A stretch of DNA of 58,436 bases from Phycisphaera sp. (GTDB taxonomy: Bacteria; Planctomycetota; Phycisphaerae; Phycisphaerales; Zrk34): assembly GCA_016125285.1 (NCBI GenBank), contig WGMA01000073.1, positions 1-58,436 on the forward strand, given 5' to 3'. Below the pieces are notes generated by a model that had not been told where the DNA came from, made no database searches, and saw only the letters and a program-made list of their open reading frames with translations. Each line of letters begins with the position of its first letter. Positions within the stretch are counted from its first letter, which is position 1. Of this stretch, positions 29,001-38,000 are shown one piece after another. Made by a program: the position numbers and the translations under genes.

Positions 29001-32000
29001 TCGTCGCCCACGTTCAGGTTGCCGTTGATCAGGATGTTGTCGACTTGGCCACCGTCGGTGCCGATGAAGAAGTTGCCGGCCGCGGTCAAGTCACCGCTCG
29101 TTGCGTCATTGCCGATCGTAAAGTCGCCGACGATGCCCCCGTCGTCAGCGACGTACACGTCGTCGGAAACGATCAGGCTGCCGTTGAACAGCACGTCGCC
29201 CACCTGACCGCCGTCGGCGGCGATACGCAGGTCGGAGAACGTGTTGAGGCCGATGGTCGCGTCACCGGTAACGGTGAAGCTGTTGACGTAGTCACCGGCC
29301 GCGTCGCCGATGATTGCGTTGTCGGACACGATCAGTGTGTCGCCCAGTGTCACATCGTGAACGTTGCCACCGCCCGCGGCGATGATCAGGTTGCCGCTCA
29401 TTCCGACATCGCCGACTTCGACCGGACCGAAGAGGTCCACGTTGATCGTGTTCACGAGGTTCAGGTCGTCGCCGATGTTTGTCGTCGTATCGACGCGGAG
29501 GTCATAGATGCCATCGAACGTGGCGCTGCCTTCAACGTCGAGGGAGCCGAACCGCAGGTCACCGGCCATGCCGTAGGTCACGTCGCCGCCGACGGTCGTG
29601 CCGCCGACCACCGTGAAGCCGGCCAGGGTTCCACCGTTGATCGCGGCGGAGAGGTTGCCGTCGACCGCCAGATCGCCGCCGATCGTCACGTAGAGGCCGC
29701 TGGTGCCGGCGCCGTCGGAGATTGTCAGGTCGCCGACGCCGTCCGTTACGCCGAAGCCGACCATGGCGTCGCCGAGGATATCGAGGTTGCCGAAGGTCGC
29801 GCCGGTCGCGTCCGTCAGGCCGATCGTCGCGCTGTCATAGACCATCAACGAGCCGAACGAGATATTTCCACCCGTGCCGTCGGCCGTGAGGATGTTCAGG
29901 TTGCCGCCGGTGCTGCCGACGAGGCCGCCGACGTTCAGCTTGCCAACGACCGTGAGGTCGCCGAAGCTCGATCCATTCGTGCCGACGTTCACGTCGCTGT
30001 CGGTGGTCACGTTGCCGCCGAACAGGATGTTGCCGGCCGAGGAGTCGGCCCGGTCAGCGATGGTCAGCGTCTGGCCGCCGCCGCCCAGACCGACCCGGGT
30101 GTCGCCGTCGACCGTGAGATTCTGGATCATACCGCCGGCGAACGCGGCTTCCATGAAGCCGGTCACGTCAAGGTCGTCACCGAAGCGGATATCGTTCGTG
30201 CTGCCGTTGCTGACACCTAGGCGCAGGTCGCCCGTGATGTTCGTGTACCCATCGATGGCCACGTCGTGGGTCGTGCCGCCGCGACGGGCGATGCTCGCGT
30301 CGCCGTTGACCTCCAGGCCGCCAGCGAGGTGCACGTCCTGCGTGTCACCGCCTTGGTACGCGATGCGCAGGTCACCGGATCCGTCGAGGCCGACCGTCGT
30401 GTCACCCACGACGTTGACGTCGAGCGTCTGGCCACCGTTGGCCGCGATCGTCAAATCGTCATCGACCGTGAGCGAATTGTTGAACGTGACGTTGCCGACC
30501 GAGGCGCCGCTGACGGCGATGTCGAGATTGCTGGTGAAGCCAAGATCAGCGCTGGGGCCGATGTTCGCGGCGCCGCCAACCGTCAGACTGGCGACGGAAC
30601 TGCCGCCGCCGGTGGCGAAGGTCGTGTCGCCGTCGACGTCGAGCGTGCCGTCAATCCTGATGTTGCCCGCCGTGCCGCCCGCCTCACCGACGAGCATGCG
30701 GCCGGAGCCGAAGGCCAGCCCACCGTTGCCAACCGACACGTCGCCACCGATGGTGACGTCGAGGACGCTGCCGCCGTTTGTTCCCGCGACCGGATCGGTG
30801 AAATCGGGATCAATCGCCGCGATGACCAGATCATCGCCGACGCTCAGGTTGCCGTTGATCCGGATGCCGCCGACCGACGAGCCGTCGGTGGCGATCGTTA
30901 CATCCGCGCCACCGGTCGTGGCGCCGGTGGTCACGTCGCCCAGCACCGTAATGTTGCCGACGGTGGCGCCGTCGTCAGCGATGCGCAGGTCGTCGGCCAC
31001 AAGGACGTTGCCGCCGAAGTACAAGTCTCCCAGCGTGCCGCCGGTGCCCGCGGCGAGGTTCGACATCGCGAAATTGGCGTCGTCGTTCTGTCCGGCCGTT
31101 CCGAACGTTGCGTTGCCAAGCACAGTGAAGTTACCAGCGGTGCCCTGATCCGCGACAAACGTGTTGTTCGTGACGCTCAGGTCGTTTCCGAAGTAGAAGT
31201 CACCACCAACCGCGGTAGCATTGCTGGCAATCTGCAGATTACCCGACATCGCCGTGCCGGTGCCGAGCATCGCGCTTCCATCGACCCAGAAGCTCTGGAT
31301 CGAGCTGCCGGCGTCGTCGGCGATGAACGTGTTGTCCGCCACCTCCAGCGTGCTGTCGAGCGTGACATCGAGGATCGAGCCGCCCGACCCGGCGATGACC
31401 AGCGAACCGGTTCCGTCGTCGCCGATGGAGACGGCGCCGCCGATGTTCAGGTTTTCGATGCTGGAGAACAGCGTGCCCGTACCGCCGTCGACGCCGGTTG
31501 CGAACAACGCATCGTCATCGACGGTGACCGCGCCGCGGAGGTTAACGTTGCGAGCCGTGCCGCCGAATGTCGCGAGCGTTAGGCCCTTGGGAATGACGCC
31601 GCCCGTGCCGTTTCCGACGATCGTGTCGCCGTAAACGTCGATATCAAGGACGCGGCTGACGTTGCCTGCGCCGTCGTCGTTGTTGGCGATGCGCAGGCCC
31701 GCCGTCGTCGACAGATCACCGTAAACAGTGATGTTGTCAGCGATGCCGCCGTTGCGCGCGATTTGGATCGGACCGGTGGAGGTCAGATTGCCGGCCAGCG
31801 CGGTGCCACCGATGGTGATGTTGCCGACGGTCGCTCCGGCACCGTCTGAGATCGTGATCTGGTCGGCCACCGTCAGATCACCGCCGAAGAACAGATTTCC
31901 GGTTGTTCCGCCCACATCGGCGATCAACAGGTCGTCATCGGAGCCACCGCCGCCCGGCACGTCGCCGAGTAGGGTGTCACCCACGACGGTGAAATCGCCG

Positions 32001-35000
32001 ATCGCGCCTGAGCGGGCGATCTGCGTTTCGTCGTGCACACGCAGGTCGCCGCCGAACCGTACGTTACCACCCACCGACGCCGCGTTGTTGGCGATCAACA
32101 GGTCACCCGCGTTGTGGTTTGGGTTCGGGCCATCAAGGTTGCCGCCGATGTCCGCGTCGCCTTCGACAGTGAAGTCGTTGAAGTAATCGTTGGCGCTGTT
32201 CGCGATCACCAGGCTACCCAGCACGGTGAGGGTGCTGTCGAACGTCGCGTTGCGGGACTTGTTGAACGTTAGGTCGTCGCCGGAGCCGTCGCCGACGGTT
32301 ACCGTTGAAAGAGCGTGAACGTCGTTGACCGCCACGCCGGCGAGGCCAGAGACGCCAAACGTCACGTCACCCGTTGTCGTGACCGGGCCGACGAACGTCG
32401 TGGTGCCGTCTCCGGACTGCTGCAGTAGGCTCAGGGTGGCGCCGTCGTTGCCGATATTCAGCAGGCTGCCGAACGTCACGTCGTTGGCGTCGTTGATCGT
32501 GATGCTGTCGAGGCGGTTCGCCGCGGAAGCCATGCCGGCGCCATCGCCGCCGACCTCGCCGTCGATCAGGATATTGCCGAAGCCCGCATCGAGACGAAGC
32601 GTATAGCTATCCGTCGCGTCAACGTTCAGATTGCCGTTGATGATGATGTCGCCGTTGTCGATCGAATCGGTATCCGTACCGCCATCGTTGTTGTCCGAGT
32701 CGATCGCAAGGCTGGCGTCGAGCTCGACGTCTCCGTTGAAGATGATGCTGCCGCCGCTCTGGGCCAGTATGTCACCATTCAGGAAGCTGGAATTGCTCGC
32801 CGTGACGTTGACGCCGCCGCCGATGGTCGCAACGCCAGCACCGAACGTCGTGTTGAACGAGTCAAGCACGGTCAGGGTGTTGATATTGGTGATCGCGCCG
32901 GTAAACGTGACGTCATTGATACCAGCGACCAACGCCTCCGCGGCGTTGCGTCCAGCACGGACGGTCAGCGAGTTGGCCTGGCCGTTGAGCGTGCCGTCGA
33001 ACAGCACGTTGCCCGGGTTCGCCGCGGTGTTATTGCTGCCTGTGTCGACGAGAATATCGACCGGTCCAAGGTTGCCGATGAGGATCGATTCGTCCCCGTC
33101 ACCGATGGTGATGTTCGCTCCGAGGCCGTCATTGGTGCCGGGCGTCGCGCCAAGGCCGCCGATGGCCAGGAGATCGCCATTGAGGCCGACCTGGGTGGCT
33201 ACGTCGGATGCATTCGTATTGAGATTGATCAGGCCTGCGTTGCCGCCAGCGTTGGCGTTAGCCTGACCGCCAGAGGTGTTGATCGTCGCTACGCTCAGAG
33301 CGGTAAGTGAGTCGAGCGTCACCGCTCCGCCGGCGGTTCCGGGCATGCCTGCGGTCGCGCCGCCACCCGTCGCGTTGATGGTGCCGAGGACGGTAATCGC
33401 GTCGGCGGAAGCGATCGAAACGACACCTCCAGCCGTGTCGAGATTGCCGCGGGTGATCAGGTCACCGGCGAACAGAACCGGGCCGTCGATCAGCGGATCC
33501 GTCTGCGACGGGTCGCCCTCGAGCGTGAAGCTCGCGGCGATGACGTCTTGCTGAGCCGTGAAGCTTTCAGCCGGCTCAAGCGTGTTGTCGCCATCTGCAG
33601 TCGGATCGTCGTTGGCCACGAGGATGTTGCCGACCTTGGTGCGGCCGCCAACTTCACCGGCGAAGAGGATATCGCCCAGGTCGCCAGCGACGAGGGTCAG
33701 GTTTTCGGTGCCGATGTTCGTGCCGTCGAGGCGGTTCTGGAAGGAGATGTCGGCCCCGTTAGGCGCCATTTCCGCGCCGAGTCCGACGGTGCTGCCCGTC
33801 GTGATCAGCTGCGTTGCGCTGGTCATCTCGACGTTGGTCAGGAACTCGATGGGCGTGCCGTCGGTATCGATGCGGCCGCCGATCTGGGTCGTGTTGGGCG
33901 AAGCCGAGAAGGTCAGGCTCGCGGTCAATGCGCGATCGTTGTCCAGCACGGCGTCGTCGCCGATGTCACGGATCAGGCCGCCACCGATGATGTTCGTGGC
34001 GAAGTCGGTCGCGTCAGTCGTGTTGCTGATGACCGGCGTGCCGGCCGTGCCGTGATCGATCACACGGATGTCGCCGCCGACGTCGTTCATGCGGAAGAAC
34101 CACGGCTCGCTGAAGACCACCGGAGCGTCAACGCCGCCGCCGGTGAACGCCGGACCGTCGATGTCGTTGATCGACAGGATGCCGGTGCCGATCTCGCTGC
34201 CAAGCGTGATCGACGAGAAGCCGTAGGGCATGCCGCCGTTGGAGTTATTGGTGAAATCATTGATATCGGTCTGCGTAATGGTCAGGCCGCCGAAGTCGTC
34301 GTTTTCGACACTGATGTTCAGCTCAGGGTTTTGCGGACGGATGATCACGTTCACGTCGGGGCCCATGATGCCGGTGCGGACGGGGATGACGCCGTCGGTC
34401 AGGCCAGCCTCGTTCGGGAAGACGATATCGTCACCCTCGAAGATCGGGTTGCCGCCGAGGAAGCCGGTGGGGATCTGCGTCGTGGCGCCACGGAAGTCCG
34501 GCACCACGATCGGGGCCGGTGCGGCGAGGTTGAGCGGCGGGTTGATCGGCAGGACGTTGATCGGGCCGTTGGCCGTGATCGTGCCCGTGCCGGCGCGGAT
34601 CGCCAGCGTCTCCAACGTCGAATCGTCGGTCACGCCGGTGAACCACCCGTCGATGGTCACCTTGGCGCCGTCGCCGGGATTGACGACCGCAGAGATCAGC
34701 GTGGTGCCGTCAAGACCCATTCCCTGAGGACCGAATTCGATGTATCCCTCGCCGATCAGCGCCCCGAGCGGGTTGGTGGCGGTGAGGGTGATGTCGGCGT
34801 TCTGCGTGACAATGTCGTCGTTGATGCTGATGACGGCCATGGCGGGCACGGCGCTGGCGATCAGTTCGACGCTGGCGGGGTCGCTGCTGTTGCGGGTGGT
34901 GATACCCGGGATGGACGCGGGGTTGTTCAGCAGCGACGCGTCTCCGCTGTCACTGACGGTGATCGATCCGCCGCTGACAGGCGCCTGAATGGTGACGTTG

Positions 35001-38000
35001 TCGAGGAACGACGCGGTATCCACAACGATCGTGTGCGCGCCGTCGGCACGGCCGAAGGTCAGGCTCGTGAATCCTTCCTGCAGGGTCGCGATCTCGGGGT
35101 CGGTCAGCTGAAGCGTGTCCTGAGCCGCAACGCCGCCGCCCAGGGTGATCCCGTCGGTCGCCTCGTTGGGCTGAAACAACGCCGTGGACGTCCCTTGGAT
35201 AATCGACAAACCACCTAACGCCATACCGTCATAGGTGAATTCCAGAGGACCCGCGTGCGAGTCGATGGTCACACCGTCGCTGACAAACAGGATGCTGTCA
35301 TCTGCGGCGGTGGGCGTGGCCTGCTGGAGCGTGACGCCAACAGCGCTAATATTGCTGTTGACGCCCAGATTGCCCGCCCCGTACACACCGCCGCCGGCGG
35401 CGCCGGTGGTCAGCGTCACCGCGCCGGTCGCGGTGATGCCGTCAACTCCGACAAACGGATTGGAAGTCTGGACGCGTACATTATCGATCAGGGCCACGGA
35501 CTCTACGTCGAAGTCGCCGTCGTGCAGAACGGCGATGCCGATGCTGGTGTTGGTGCCGCCACCATCACTGAAGTATCCGGTTTCTTCGTTGAGACTGGAG
35601 GACGAGCTCGTGAACGTGCTGAACGTGTCCGCCTCGCCGAAGACCATGCCATCGGGAACCACGACGAGGAAATCGTTATACATTCCGTCGGGCGTGTTTT
35701 CGTCTGTCAGGAAGTTCATGTCGAGATCAACACGGAGCGTGTTCGCCGGGAGCGTCAGGAGGATACCTGAACCCTGCGTCGCATCGTTAGACGCCCCGGC
35801 GTCAAACGTGCCGGCGGGAAGGCCGAAGAACGTTTCAAGGGCGGCGTCGGACACCGCGGTGCCGTCCGGCTCGTTGCTGATCCGCGCCTGGTAGGTGCCC
35901 TCGGTCGGCGTGACGCCGAAGCTCGAGTCGACCACGCTGGTCGAACCGATGGTCGTCCAGTTGGTGAAGTCGCCCGACTCGAAGCCGTAAACCGTGATGA
36001 TGCCACCGGCGTTAAACGCCACGGCGTAGTTGCCGACCGTCAGGTCGTCCGCGTCGGTAAACAGCAGGTTGCCGTCGACCGTTGCAGCGATCGTATCGAC
36101 GTCGTTGTTCGCTCCGCCGGCCGACAGGTCGAAGTCGCCCGCGGCGGTGCCGACGAGGACCAGGAAGTTAGCGGTGATGGCGTCGGTTCCGATTTGGCTG
36201 ACCGGACCGTTCGACGAGAGGATCACATCGCCACCGCCGGCTCCGGCGGTGATGGTGGTGCTGGACAGGCCGTCCACTTCACGGAGGAACTGCTCACCGG
36301 TCAGGCCGTTGGCGGCCGAGTTGCTGTTGAGATTCGTGGCGTTGAACTGCAGCGGGAACGCCAGCGAGCCGATATCCGCGGGACCAACCATGTTGAGGTT
36401 GGCGGCGATGACGGCCGTCGTGTAATCGGTCTGGCTGATGCCGCCACGAGTGCCGTCTGCGCCGGCCTCCGTGTCGGCGTTGAGGTTGACCGTGTGGCCG
36501 GTGGCGTCGAACGGATTCTCGGTGACAATCGAGCCGCGATCGAAGACGATCGAATCACCCGCGTTGAGCGTCATGGTGAGGTTCGCGACGTTCTGTCCGT
36601 CGAGTGTGAGCGTCGATGCGTCGAGAATCAGGTCGTCAGTCGTGGCGGCGCTGCCGAGGGCCGAGATCGACGTGTCCCCGGTAAACAGCATGTCTGTCGA
36701 GATCGTGATCGGACTGCCGTTGGTGATGACCGTCTCGTTGGACATGTTATCGACGGCGTCGCCGTTGGCGTCGAGGTTGCCGCGACGCGTATCGCTCAGA
36801 GCGTCGATCTCGGTCGAGAAGTTGTCGATGGTGAGCAGGTCGCCAACCACGTTGTCGATGCGGACGTCGCCGTCGTTGAGGTTCTGGAAGTCCAGACCTG
36901 TCACGGAGGTGTCGATCGCGTCGGTGTCACCGATGCCGTTTGACGCGATGAGGGTCAGATCGGAGCCGGTGATGTTCGGCGCCAGGGCGCCGGCGACGTT
37001 ATCGATGATCGCACCAGCAGCTTTAACGGTTACCGGTGCATTCGTGGTGTTGATCGCGTTATCGTCTAAACGAACGTTGGGTTCATTGGTGGAGTTGAAC
37101 GCGTCGGCGGCGATGCGGACTGCGGTACCCGGCGCGACGATCGAATTGACACGGATGCCTGTCAGGCCGTTCTGGAAGACGGTGAATCCGAGCGGCCCGC
37201 CCGGCGAATTCATGCCGGTCAGCGTGTAGGCTGCGCCCGGAGCGATGGTTGGATCGAGCGTCACGTCGAGGTTCGTCAGCGTCGGCGCGGCGATGGTTCC
37301 CGCTGCCACGTTCATGAAGGTGCTGGCGCTGAGGGTTAGGTCGGTGGTGCTGTTGACCTGAACAGGATTGCCCGGATCACCGATACGTCCGACACCCGCA
37401 AGCAGCGATACCGAACCAGTCAGGTTGATCTGGTTGTCCGCAACAACAAAGGGCACGTTGGACGTCGGGTGGTTGCCGTTGCCGTTCGGGTAGGACGGGA
37501 ACGTCGATCCCGCCAGACCGCCGAGGTTTTCACGCATGACGATGCTGTTACCGCTCTTGATCGTGAGGTTCGTCAGCGGGTCCAGGTATCGCGTGTCAAG
37601 GATTTCGACGGTGCCGCCGTCGGCCGAGCCAATGGTCAGGTCGTGCGTGGCCGACCTCATACTGAAGATTTCCGTCGCAGGGTGGAGCGCATCCGTAAAG
37701 GCAGTCGCAACGCCGATTCCGTCGATTTCACGCTCGTTGAGGCTGAAAACCGGGATGCTGCTCACGACGCGGAAGCCTTCGTTGCGACCAACCGTGATGC
37801 CAATGCCAGGGCGCGATTCAAGAACGATCGCGCCGCCAGAGTCGATTCGGCCCGTCGCGTTGTCATACAGACCGCGACGGTCGTCAATCGGAGAAGCGTC
37901 GAGAGAGTCTTCTGTGCCGGGATCCGTGCGGGGATCTGCGTAGAGCGGTACCGCGAAGCTACCACCGGGAACGTTTGCCGCGGCGGGTGCTGCCGATCCG

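Noticed and set aside
23200-32300. Regularly repeated DNA that could suggest a CRISPR array or satellite
   Set aside because: Period is about 150 bases, units are degenerate, and the stretch is one open reading frame with protein-level repeats; no conserved short palindromic repeats with unique spacers.
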